A stretch of 64,000 bases of DNA from Xenoacremonium recifei (Eukaryota; Ascomycota; Sordariomycetes; Hypocreales; Nectriaceae). The notes below the pieces were generated by a model, which was not told where the DNA came from, ran no database searches, and saw only the letters and a list, made by a program, of their open reading frames with translations. The stretch lies in assembly GCA_012184525.1 (NCBI GenBank), contig WOFQ01000009.1, positions 496,001 through 560,000 of the forward strand. The letters are read 5' to 3'. Made by a program: the position numbers and the translations under genes. Of the stretch, positions 45,618 through 55,392 are shown piece after piece; position 1 is the first letter of the stretch; each line of letters opens with the position of its first letter.

Positions 45618-45623
45618 TATAAC
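45618..45623 (+). promoter_or_regulatory. TATA box of the F-box gene
   Basis: TTATAA in CCTTTATAACCGG, about 330 bp upstream of the ATG at 45951; implies a leader near 300 nt. Confidence 0.45.
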
Positions 45624-45704
45624 CGGCCTAGTCCGCCACTCCTCACGACTCTCGGGTTGATCTGATCTTCAATCCAGCCTCGCTAAATAACTCGACGACT
45701 GCTC

Positions 45705-45782
45705 ATGAGCTTGCTAGTGAGGAGCCCACCTCATGTACAGAACCGGAATCAATACTCGCCGCACATAGTCAACTTGACATAA
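45705..45782 (+). promoter_or_regulatory. Upstream ORF (25 codons plus stop) in the F-box leader
   Basis: If transcription begins about 30 bp after the TATA box, the first ATG of the mRNA is at 45705. It opens a 25-residue frame ending at TAA 45782, fully upstream of the main start, so it could lower translation. Function is inferred from position only. Confidence 0.35.
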
Positions 45783-45950
45783 CGCACACAACACCCACCT
45801 CTACTCTCAACTCACCCCGTGTCTGGTCACGAACACCGCTATACTCTCTACCCCTCACGTTCATCATAAACTGCGGGGATCCTTTCCAGACCAACAATAC
45901 CAACAATTCGCCAAGTCGACATCGGAACTATAACCAACTGTCAACTGACA

Positions 45951-46868
45951 ATGGTTCAACTGCTTGCCGACCCGACCTTCTCTCCGAATGGAACTCCCAT
46001 CTACGAAACCACTGATGGACCCTTGGTAAGGCGGCCAAGCCTTGGACGATCGGACTCCAAGGTTATTTCCCGGGAGGAGCACGCGCAGCGCATGCGAGAG
46101 CTGAATGCGAAAAGAGGGATGATGAGGGCGCCGCGACGGGGATGGTCTTTGACAGACTATCAAGCTGAGGAATCGTCGCAGACGTTCCATGCTCCGTCAC
46201 ATCTTGACCACCATGCCGCAATCCCAGAGAACGGGCCCTTGCCCGCCACTCCAGAGGTTCCTGTCCCGGAGGAGCCCATTTCACAAGACAAAATGCAGCT
46301 CCCTCGGAGACCCAAGTTGCCTCCTCCACGACGATCCTACTCGGTGATGGATTACGAACCCTTCCCGGCTGGTCAGCCCAAGCCTCCCCGGGACTCTACT
46401 ATCCTTGACCTTCCTTCGGAGCTTCACTACGCCATCTTCGACTTTCTCGACCCCATTGACAGCGTCTGTTTGGGCTTGACCAACTCGGCCCTCTACGAGA
46501 TTCACCGACGTATGAAGGGGACCGTGCCACTCTCCAGCCGCTACTCCGGCCCCAACGACCGAGAATGGGCGTGGCGAGGTGCCGGTCCTCTCCTCCACCG
46601 CCACGAGAGCTCCGAGGTATACCGCAGCAGAAAGGAGGAGATGCGAGTCAAGGGCCAGGTCTACTGCCGAAAGTGTGGCATCAACCGCTGCGAGCTGCAC
46701 CGCCACTTAAAGGAGTGGATGGGCGACGGCTACGAATATTGCTCCATCAAGGACGTCTTCTGTCCGCTCCCCGGCGAGGACGCCAAGTCGTACTGCTACA
46801 TGAAGTCGCCGAAGAACCCGCACAAGTGTGGCCGCCACGGCGGGAAGCAGACAAAGACTACGAATTAG
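45951..46868 (+). CDS. F-box protein with Cys/His-rich C-terminus
   Basis: Single exon, 305 aa. The F-box lies at about residues 150-190 (STILDLPSELHYAIFDFLDP then LGLTNSALYEI), so the protein probably docks on Skp1 in an SCF ubiquitin ligase. The N-terminal half is Pro-rich and disordered and contains two related short motifs, RRGWSLTDY (62-70) and RRSYSVMDY (127-135). The C-terminus has closely spaced Cys/His (YCRKCGINRCELHRH, EYCSIKDVFC, KSYCYMK, HKCGRH), which may bind zinc and act as the substrate-recognition part. Substrate unknown. Confidence 0.78.
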   Translation: MVQLLADPTFSPNGTPIYETTDGPLVRRPSLGRSDSKVISREEHAQRMRELNAKRGMMRAPRRGWSLTDYQAEESSQTFHAPSHLDHHAAIPENGPLPATPEVPVPEEPISQDKMQLPRRPKLPPPRRSYSVMDYEPFPAGQPKPPRDSTILDLPSELHYAIFDFLDPIDSVCLGLTNSALYEIHRRMKGTVPLSSRYSGPNDREWAWRGAGPLLHRHESSEVYRSRKEEMRVKGQVYCRKCGINRCELHRHLKEWMGDGYEYCSIKDVFCPLPGEDAKSYCYMKSPKNPHKCGRHGGKQTKTTN

Positions 46869-47716
46869 ATGCATTTGCGATAAACAAGACATGATGATGA
46901 GACGAAGACAAGACGAAAAGATGTATTACGTGTTTCATTAGACGACACATGATTGTTGCATTTGACTCAGCGTAACGACGATGATGGAAGGCAATATGAG
47001 ATTTGGGATGGGATATCATGGCGTTTCTTTATGGGCAGAACTGATCTACACGATATTGCTTCTGAGAGATATGAATGACTCGACTGTATGGGATGGATCA
47101 ATTGGAAAACGGACGTGGCAGATAAATGCCCCCAGTAATATACCGATGCGCAGACTATGGAATTATTAAGATCTTCTTCATTTACCGAGTTATAAAGCTT
47201 ATCGTGATTGCACAATGTTTCGCCAAGTGAACTACGTCACTGGACCCTGAATCTTCAAAATTGCCCCATTCGGCAACCCGTGATGTCCAGGGTCGTCTCA
47301 CGGATCTCCCAGCGGCCTCAACCCCTGACGCGTGCATCGCGGCGGCAATGTCGCGCAGACGATTGGTGGAATGCGATCTGAAGAAGGGGGAGATATCGTA
47401 CGATCAATGTTTGTGCGTGTGCTCGTGCGTGAGATTGAGTGTGGCTGGGATTGACTTTCGCCGAGGCGTGGCGAGAGGCGTGTTTGCGGAGAATTTGCAA
47501 GTGAATTAAACAGTAGAAGATGTATTCGATGTTCTAGTTTTTTGCTTCGTGACACTTTTTGGCAGTGCTTTTCTGCGTCCTGGACAAATACAGGGGAAGT
47601 AAATAGTACAAAACAAATGATGCTCCGGCAGCGTGGTATCCGATCCCAACTCCTCTCTATAAGCCCCCAAACGCCGTTCCCTCGTGTTCAACACGTACAA
47701 ATACATTCGTGACAAC
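46869..47716. other. Convergent 3' spacer, no gene
   Basis: 848 bp between the F-box gene and the GT31-like gene. Only short frames; nothing recognised. Confidence 0.5.
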
Positions 47717-49554
47717 TTAATGCGGCTCCTTCCACTCAGGTGTGCAATCGCCCATAGCGCGGATCCAATCGTTGATGCCCTCCACAAACCATCCGCTCAC
47801 CCACCGCTTCATCTCATCCTTCTCAACCTTGGGCGTGCCAAACTTGAAGCTCCTGGCCGTGCAACACGCGCCGTCCTTGAACCGCCACTGGAAGCACTGG
47901 CGCTCGCGGTGCCAGTCCAGATCACCAGCATGCTCGTGGTACTTCTGGCGGATGAATTCATCGCGGGCGGTCTCGTTGTGCAGCGCGTCGAGCTCCTCGT
48001 CGGTGAAGGACAGGCCGGAGGATTCGCAGACTTTGGAGCAGGCGGCGGCGGAGAGGTGGGCGCGGCGCTCGATGGAGTTCTTGGCTTCTTCGGGTCTTTG
48101 GCGGCTGCGCTCGTGGTCGCCGGCGCGGGATTGCTCGTCGGGGCCGGGGCCGATGTAGCAGTCGTCGTCGGCGAGGTTGTCCCAGTCCATGCGGGAGGGG
48201 ATGAGGTTGGGCGCCATGAAGGCCTCGTACATGTCCCGGATCTGCAGGATCTTCTCTTGCTGCGGGGTGTTAGCTGGATCAGTTCCTCTTGTTCGTGGCG
48301 TGTTGTTGACTTACACTCTTCTTCCGGGTCTGCTCGTACTGCCACACCGAGCTCACCTCCTCCGAGTTCATGTGATGCATCGTCAGGAGCGGCTCGCACC
48401 AGTGTCCACGGCCGTAGGGAAGCGTGTTGGGCTTCTCGCCGTTGAACATGGGATGCGCGTTCTTGACGTTGCCGCCGGCCTCGATGACAGCCAGGGACAT
48501 GAGAAAGTCACCACAGCACTCATGCGGCGCCATGGCATCGTACTTCTTTGCCAGTTCCGGGATCTCGACCATCTTCCGCACCGTCTCGCCCGAGATGACA
48601 TAGCCGCTGCCGCCGTGCGCGAAAGGCCGGTTACCGATCATGGCCACACTGCCCACGTAGGGGTTCAACTCGGCATTGGCCTTGTGTCGCAGCCAGTGCA
48701 TCAAGTTTGGCCAAAAGACGTAAGTATCGGCCTCGGCAAAGACGTACCACTCCATCCCAGGCCGCATTTGCCATGCCTTCTCAATCATGTGCAGGAACTT
48801 GTACTTGTCAAGCTCCCAGGCGCCCTTCATGTCCTTGGTGCAGTCCTTCTGGGACACGGGGCAGGTGATTTGCGCATCATACAAGTTGAACTCCATCAAG
48901 TGTTCCTCCAACACCTCGGGGTTGACATCCTCGAGCACGTTGTAAATGTGGTACTTGCCAATTTGTTGTTCCTGCTCAAGGATTAGCATCCATCATGAAT
49001 TTTGCATTGCCACCGATCTCTATGAATCGACATAGGATTTAAGCTTAGCGAATTGGAGGGGATCTGAGGGATTGACGGCGACTGGAATTCGACGGCACGC
49101 CACACTTCCTCAAGCATCTTCATGACGCAGTCAGACGACATTGACTTACCAAATCGGAGAAGAGCAAAAAGTCGGGGAGGCATTGCAGCGCAGTGAGGAG
49201 CTGGGTGGGCATTTTGTCGTAGGCCTCTGTCGCGCCCGTCTTCATGACCAGCATCACGCCGCTCGTGTCGGGGAAGCCATCGCAAGGACTGCTGAAGTTC
49301 CACTGGGCATGGACGGCGCCCTCATTGCCCTTCTGATACAAGGTGTTGTTGTAGGTGTGATCCTGGCCGAGGTACTTGTGCAAGTTGTCGTAGATGTAAT
49401 GCTTGTAGTAGTAGTTGGCGGTGTCGTGATCACTGAGCTGGTACAGGGGCACACCGAGCAGCAAGATCAGGCCCGTCACGGTGAGGAAGGCCAGCCGACA
49501 GCCCCGGGGCAGTGAGGACGTGCTCCACGGGGAGGACCCGAAGGCGAGACCCAT
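47717..49554 (-). CDS. GT31-like Golgi glycosyltransferase
   Basis: Three exons (49554-49150, 48971-48315, 48259-47717) with introns of 178 and 55 nt give 534 aa. Type II topology: a short cytosolic tail and one signal-anchor helix (LAFLTVTGLILLLGVPLY, about residues 21-38), then a lumenal domain with N-glycosylation sequons (NNT, NFS). The catalytic region shows a DxD-like element in WYVFAEADTYVFW (Asp near 217) and HGGSGYVIS, followed by PHECCGDFLMSLAV, the arrangement of fringe/beta-1,3-glycosyltransferases of family GT31. The C-terminal ~180 residues are charged and less conserved. Donor and acceptor sugars are unknown. Confidence 0.8.
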
Positions 49555-50924
49555 TAGGACGGCTGGAGAGTGAGAGGCAGGCCCAGAGAGAGAAGAGGGA
49601 GCTGCTGGAGTCGGAGCATGAAGGAGCGTGATGGTGAAGGTAGGTGAGAAAGGTCAGGTAGAGAGCGACAGACAGACAGGCAGACAGATTGGGATCAGAG
49701 CAGCAGAACTCCGTAAACCACACAGCCCAACGCACCAGCGAGACCTCTCGTATCGATCACGTTTTGTGGGATGGGCCGTGTGAGCGCAGTATATCTAATG
49801 TACCTGCGGCTATCCACAGGACCAGCATCGCTGCTAGCTAGCTCCAAAGACGTCAAGATGCTCGGACGAACCGAAGACCACCGAGTCCGCATCTGGGCTG
49901 AGCCGGCGCGCTGGTTGGACGGACGGCCTGGCCTGCCCACGGCCACGAACCCGAACCAGACTGGGGGAGCGCCTAGCAAGCAAACAAGCAGCAATAAGGA
50001 GAAACACAATCGCCATCGCTCCCCCCAAGCAGCGGCACCCGAAACCCCTGGGCCCCTCCACGAGATATTGCAGCCGTGCCGATCCTACAGCGGACGAGTC
50101 CTGTCAGTGGAGGAAAGCCACCCAGCTCTCGGACGGATCTGCCAGGGAGGCCGATTGTGTCATTATCAACGGGGGCTATGATGAGTCCGGACTGGGCTGT
50201 GGGACGAGTCTGCTCTGTTTCTGTCTCAGACGAGCCGTGAATGCGCAGTGTCTCTACCTGAGAACGACGCCCTGCCTACCAAACCATCCACTGCCAGCCA
50301 CATGTGCAGAGTCTCTCTTCCAGAAGGCTTCCCGCTGAAACACGGCGCATTCCAGTGCGTCTCCTCCCGTCTCTCGCGCCGGGATCCGCGACGAGAGAGT
50401 CTAGTTCTATCGCCGGCGGGATCAAAACCGCCAATTCCAGACCCCCTATAGACTTTGCTGGGGATGTCGATAGCGTGCTGAGGCACCAAGCATCGTTCCA
50501 AGTGGGCCGCTGCCAGAACATAGCCCCAGGGCGCCTTTTTTTCTCGTGTTGGCGGCGCGAGGGTGCCGAATGGAGAGTGTAGATCCCTGTCCGAAGAGCC
50601 GCTCAGGGGTGCGTCGATCCCCTCCTGGCCAATGAGTGTTTGCACGTGTCAGACCGTTTGGTCCCAATCGAACTACACGCTGCAAGCACGTTGCGATGCC
50701 CTCATAATTCCGTCGTTGCTTTCCATTCTTCTCCGCGTGGTACTAAATCCCCCGGCCATCCCTCGTTGTCGCTTCCGGCTTGCTGAAAAGAAGTGTCTCA
50801 GCCACCCAAACACGACCACCCAATTTAATTCAGTTGGATTGCAAAGGCTCGTATTGATTTGAGTGGAGTTTATTGTACACGGTCTGCTGGTATCTATCTA
50901 CCCTGGATGCATTGCTCTAATCTT
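49555..50924. other. 1.4-kb spacer, no gene
   Basis: Promoter of the GT31-like gene on the left and 3' flank of the DHA2 transporter on the right. A GACA/CAGA-rich stretch occurs around 49667-49687. No conserved frame seen. Confidence 0.5.
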
Positions 50925-52724
50925 CTATTTACCCTCAGCTTTGTCAGTGTCTTCGAGAGACTTCTGTTCCTCCGTTGGTTTATTCTTGGTCTCCTGGTTC
51001 TTTTTAATACTCTTCCACTCGATGCACACTGCGCCAACCACCGACAATGCGCTCATGGCCGCTGCGACGGTCATTGTCTTCATCAGGGCATCATTATACG
51101 CTAACAAGACGCTGTCAAGATACTGGGCTGGCACAGAATCGCGTAACTCCGTAGCACCGATACTCACGACAGTGGTCACATCCAACCCGGAGATTTTCTT
51201 CAGCCCGGAAGTAAGATGATTCAAGAAAATATTTTCCCCAACAGAGACGAACAATGCGCCGCCAAGCTGCTGCGAGAAGTTGATGATGGACGTGCCGATG
51301 GCGACGTCAGACTTCGGAAGTGCGGCTTGTACAGCGATCAACGCTGCTTGCACACTTGCACCGAGCCCAAACCCGTAGAGAAATTGATATGCAATCCACT
51401 TTGAATGACCGCTGTCGGAATGTAGAGTGGTCAGTATCCCAGCACCAATCGGTGTAATGACGGAGGCGAAGAACATCGCCGGCACGTAGTATCCGATGCG
51501 CTGTGTGAGTTTTCCTGAAATAATACTGGCAACCAACACAGACAGAACCAACGGGATTAGCTGGATTCCCGAGTGCAGTGCCGAGGAGCCTTTAACAGCT
51601 TGGAACCAGATGGGGAGAAAGTACACTATCAGCGTCATGGACGCCGTGCACGTCAACGTGAACCAAGCGCCGGAGGCAACTGTCCGTTGGGTAAAGATGC
51701 GAGGTGGTACTAACGCATCGTCCTTCTTCCATATTTGGATGGCCACAAAGGCGATTATCGTGACGGAAAAGACAACGAGGAGGGCAATTATGCGGCCGGA
51801 GCTCCAGGCATATTCTGTACCACCCCATTGCAGTGCCAGCAGAAGGCAGACTATACTGGGCAGAAACACGACAGTACCAAGAGGGTCGAGCTTGACGAAC
51901 TGCTGTTTGAGGGATAGTTTGTCTTCCTTTGCAGTGGCCTTGATCATGAGAGTAGCTACGGCTAGAGCCACGCCGCCGATTGGTAGGTTGATGTAAAAGC
52001 ACCCTTTTTAGAAGTTAGCATGTCCAGTATGAAACAGATGGGACGATTCGTATTCACATCTCCAGGTCAGCCTATCCGTGAATGCTCCGCCCAGCAGTGG
52101 CCCAACAATACTGGCCACTCCAAACGTGGCCCCAAATATCCCGGCAAATATTGGTCTTTTATGCAAAGGCACAGTACTGATCAGGACCATCATAGAGCCT
52201 GACAGGATACCAGCGGAGCCCATACCGGCAATGGCGCGTCCAATGATCAGAGCGACGGAGTTGGGAGCAGTGCCGCATACGAGAGAGCCTAGCTCGAAGA
52301 GGCTGATGGAAAATAGAAAGACCCATTTCGTTGGGTAGAACTTATAGAAGCGACCGTAGAGGAGCTGGAAAGAGCAGCCGGTGAGCATGTAGGCGCTGGC
52401 ATACCAGCCGACATCGTTGAGTGAGTCGAATTGATCCGTAATCCGGGGTATAGCGGTGGCGAGGACGGTTCGGTCCTATCACCGATATTAGTAGATGGAT
52501 GGACTGGAGTATAATAATTCATTATTTACCAATGCCACTAGGAAGGCTGCGAGCCATACTGAAGCCATAATCATCACGACTTTCATGCCGCTTGGATACT
52601 CCGTTTCATCTGCCGGGGAGGGGGGTTGCGGGACTGATGGCTCAGCATCGGCTCTCTCGACATCGCCGCTGCCATTTCGTACATCCGAAGCAGGCGTAGA
52701 GGTAACAGCGTCTTCAGAAGCCAT
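50925..52724 (-). CDS. MFS multidrug exporter, DHA2 (14-helix) type
   Basis: Exons 52724-52530, 52475-52058 and 52003-50925 (introns 54 and 54 nt) give 563 aa. The start of the membrane domain carries LDRTVLATAIPRITDQF, the DHA2 signature (LDxTIxNxAxP type), then LLYGRFYKFYPTKW (motif A), IGRAIAGMGSAGILSG and GPLLGGAFTDRLTWRWCFYINLPIG (motif C region). About 14 helices follow, and the C-terminus is charged and cytosolic. Such pumps export toxins, antibiotics or secondary metabolites across the plasma membrane. It shares a 446-bp promoter with the Zn2Cys6 regulator, which suggests local regulation. Substrate unknown. Confidence 0.92.
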
Positions 52725-52839
52725 AATTAAGGCACGCACAGATAGTAAAAGGGGAGGGAAATGAAAGCTCAAGTAATGTTGGTGTTTAAGTCTGGAGTGA
52801 AGAGAATGCTTGAAGACACAGCGCAACGAAGGAGACACA

Positions 52840-52847
52840 TTTTTATA
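52840..52847 (-). promoter_or_regulatory. TATA box of the DHA2 exporter gene
   Basis: TATAAAAA on the minus strand, about 116-123 nt upstream of the exporter ATG at 52724. Confidence 0.55.
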
Positions 52848-53037
52848 TTGTTTACCCTTTTAATTTTACACTGATAGAGGCTCGGACGAAGCATTGCGAT
52901 CATAGAGATGACTTTCTTTGTCGGAAGGTTGAGACAGCCGCGCAGCTTATACAGGCTCACTCAAGCAGAGCGAGGAGGATTTCGTCGGAAAATAGACGAG
53001 CCGTTAGCGCAGGCGACTTTGGCACTCCAACAGGCTC

Positions 53038-53058
53038 TCGGAAAGATCTACTTTCCGA
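53038..53058. promoter_or_regulatory. Perfect palindrome TCGGAAAG-N5-CTTTCCGA (candidate Zn2Cys6 operator)
   Basis: Eight-base arms with a 5-bp spacer (ATCTA), giving CGG and CCG triplets 13 bp apart in inverted orientation, the usual form of sites for dimeric Zn2Cys6 factors. Two more TCGGAA copies lie at 52921 and 52985. The palindrome is about 113 bp upstream of the regulator ATG and 314 bp upstream of the exporter ATG. Confidence 0.6.
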
Positions 53059-53170
53059 CGCTTAGCTTAATCCGAGATCCTGCTGTCAACCGCTCATCAA
53101 GTTATTAGTTGCACAGAGGACCTACAAGGACGTGAATTTCAATAAATCCGTACTCCAGAGCTGCCGTGAA

Positions 53171-55326
53171 ATGTCAACGCCTCCGCCATCAACAGCAACA
53201 ACTCCTCTTCCCTCGCTGAGACACCCCTGTCTCCGGTGCCAGCAGCGCAAGGTCAAATGTGACCGGAACCAGCCATGCTCTCACTGCGTCAAGGCCCGGA
53301 TGCAGTGTGTTGGGCCAAACACAGACCAGCCAAGGAAGCGAAAGAAAAGATTTCCCGAGGCTGAGTTGCTTGCACGTCTGCGAAGGTATGAGGCGTACTT
53401 CAAAGAGCAGGGTCTTGATCCCGAAGCTGTCGGGTTTGATGCGAGGCACCCTCAGTTGGAGAATAGCACGGCAGCGGCTACCACTGATTATATTAAAAGC
53501 TCGCCCAAGAGTCTCAAGAAGTGAGCCATACATGGCAATAGTCTATGTAAATGCCTTGGCTAACAGATAATATCAGCGGTAATCTTCTCAGTGATCAAGT
53601 ACGTCGGAACTGTGTGCTTCTTATATGAGAAGATCGCCTAGTTTGGGGAAACTCACTTACGTATCTTCTAGTTTCGAGACATAGAGGATATCCTCCAAGG
53701 CTCCTCCGGCGATGAAACTCCCGTCACGAAGACATTCGATGCTCGAGAGCCCACAACCGATGGCTATGATCTTGTCTTCGAACCGCACAAAACAGAGAGC
53801 CTAGTCCATCTCCACCCTTCGCCTTTACATGGCTTCAGATTATGGCAAATATTCCTCGACAACGTTCACCCACTCGTCAAGATTCTCCACGCACCGACAG
53901 TGCAGCAACGGTTTCTTGACGCCAGTGCTGATCTGAGCAGCATCGCTCCCGATACAGAAGCCTTGATGTTTGCAGTTTACGCTGTTTCCATCGCGTCTAT
54001 AAGAAGAGAAGACTGCATGGGCTTCTTTGCAAAGGAGAGGGGGGTTCTTCTGGCCCAGTACCAAGGCGCAGCGCGGAAAGCCCTTACGAATGCAGGCTTA
54101 CTTAGATCATCCAATCTCGTTGTCTTGCAAGCCTTTGCATTGTATCTGGTAAGGCCGAGCCCAAGTATAAGCTGATTCATACTGACATCCTCTGTGACTG
54201 CCTGTAGCTCTCAACCTTCCAGGGCACTTCCAATCCACGCTCCCTCTTCTGTCTAACCGGTATAGCCATACGAATCGCCCAACGGATGGGTCTCGACCGC
54301 GACGGCACGATCCTAGGGCTTCCTCCATTCGAGACCGAAATGAGGCGACGCTTATGGTGGCAACTCCTCCTTATTGACACCCGCGTGGCCGAGGTTTCTG
54401 GCTCCCAGAATCCCGTCGACTCTTACTCCTGGAGCACCAAGCCTCCGTCCAACGTAAACGACAACGACCTTTTCGAGGGCATGAAGGACGCCCCAATTGA
54501 GACCGAAAGATTCACTGAGGTGGGATTCGTATTGCTACGATACGAATTATTTGTATTCAATAGAGAACTCCAGAGCTCTTCACCAACCAACTCCCGAGAA
54601 AAGACTATTGATGCCTTTGAAGCCCACCTCGAGAGCAAGTATCTCAAACACTGCGACCCATCAGCTCCGGTTCACCTGATCTCGATTCTGATGGCGCGAA
54701 TGGAAATATGGAAATTGCGATCAGGCCTGTTTGGTTCTCAAAAACCAACGAATCTTCGGCAAACCAGTCAAACTGACCAAGAGACCATCTTCGCTGCATG
54801 CTTGCGGGTGATGGAATTCCACAACACCATGCTCGCTACGGAAAGCATCCGAAAATTCGTCTGGAACACCTCTATGTATCCCCCATTTGCGGCTTACATA
54901 TTTCTATTGTGTGGGTTGCGGACAAGGACGAGCGACGAGTTAGCTGACAGAGCTTGGAGTCAACTCTCCCAACACGCGGAAAACCAGGAGAGGCATAAGT
55001 CATGGAACCATGTCAAGCCTTCTAGTCCGTTCAAGCTGGCCATCGCTAATCTGACTGTTTCGGCATGGGAAGCCCGTGAGAGGGCACAGTCGCGATTTCA
55101 AATACCAGTGCAAGTCCCAGGCTTTATCTCCGATTTGCGCGATCGACTACGTTCCGAAAGACCACAAATTGCGAATGAGAATCCCGATATTAGTCTATTA
55201 TTCGGGAACTCTGAATCTATTGGCCGGATGCCAGGTCTAGACTTGGACATGGATGCCTTTTTCTCGATAGCTCTTCCATACGATGATTCTTGTTTTCAGG
55301 GGCAGCAATGGTATACTGAAGGGTGA
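53171..55326 (+). CDS. Zn2Cys6 fungal transcription factor
   Basis: Four exons (53171-53520, 53577-53598, 53672-54148, 54208-55326), introns 56, 73 and 59 nt; exon 2 is only 22 nt. 655 aa from 53171; an in-frame ATG at 53132 would add 13 residues. The N-terminal binuclear zinc cluster is complete: Cys20, 23, 30, 36, 39 and 46 (C-x2-C-x6-C-x5-C-x2-C-x6-C), followed by a basic linker (RKRKKR) and a short coiled segment (ELLARLRRYEAYFKEQG). The middle holds the fungal_trans domain, including GIAIRIAQRMGLDRDG and FETEMRRRLWWQLLLIDTRVAE. A nuclear regulator; its divergent neighbour, the DHA2 exporter, is the obvious candidate target. Confidence 0.93.
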
Positions 55327-55392
55327 CGCAGGGTATATACAAAGTTATTAGTGATTCCCCAACAAGGTGCAATGCCCCTTTCCATAGTGCAT

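Larger units (their letters stand above)
42319..45950. other. 3.6-kb region without a supported gene
   Basis: The longest gene-free stretch of the central window. Frames up to 158 codons occur but carry no motifs. It contains a perfect 23-bp direct repeat near 42.64-42.74 kb, described separately. The final ~350 bp is the F-box gene promoter and leader. Confidence 0.5.
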
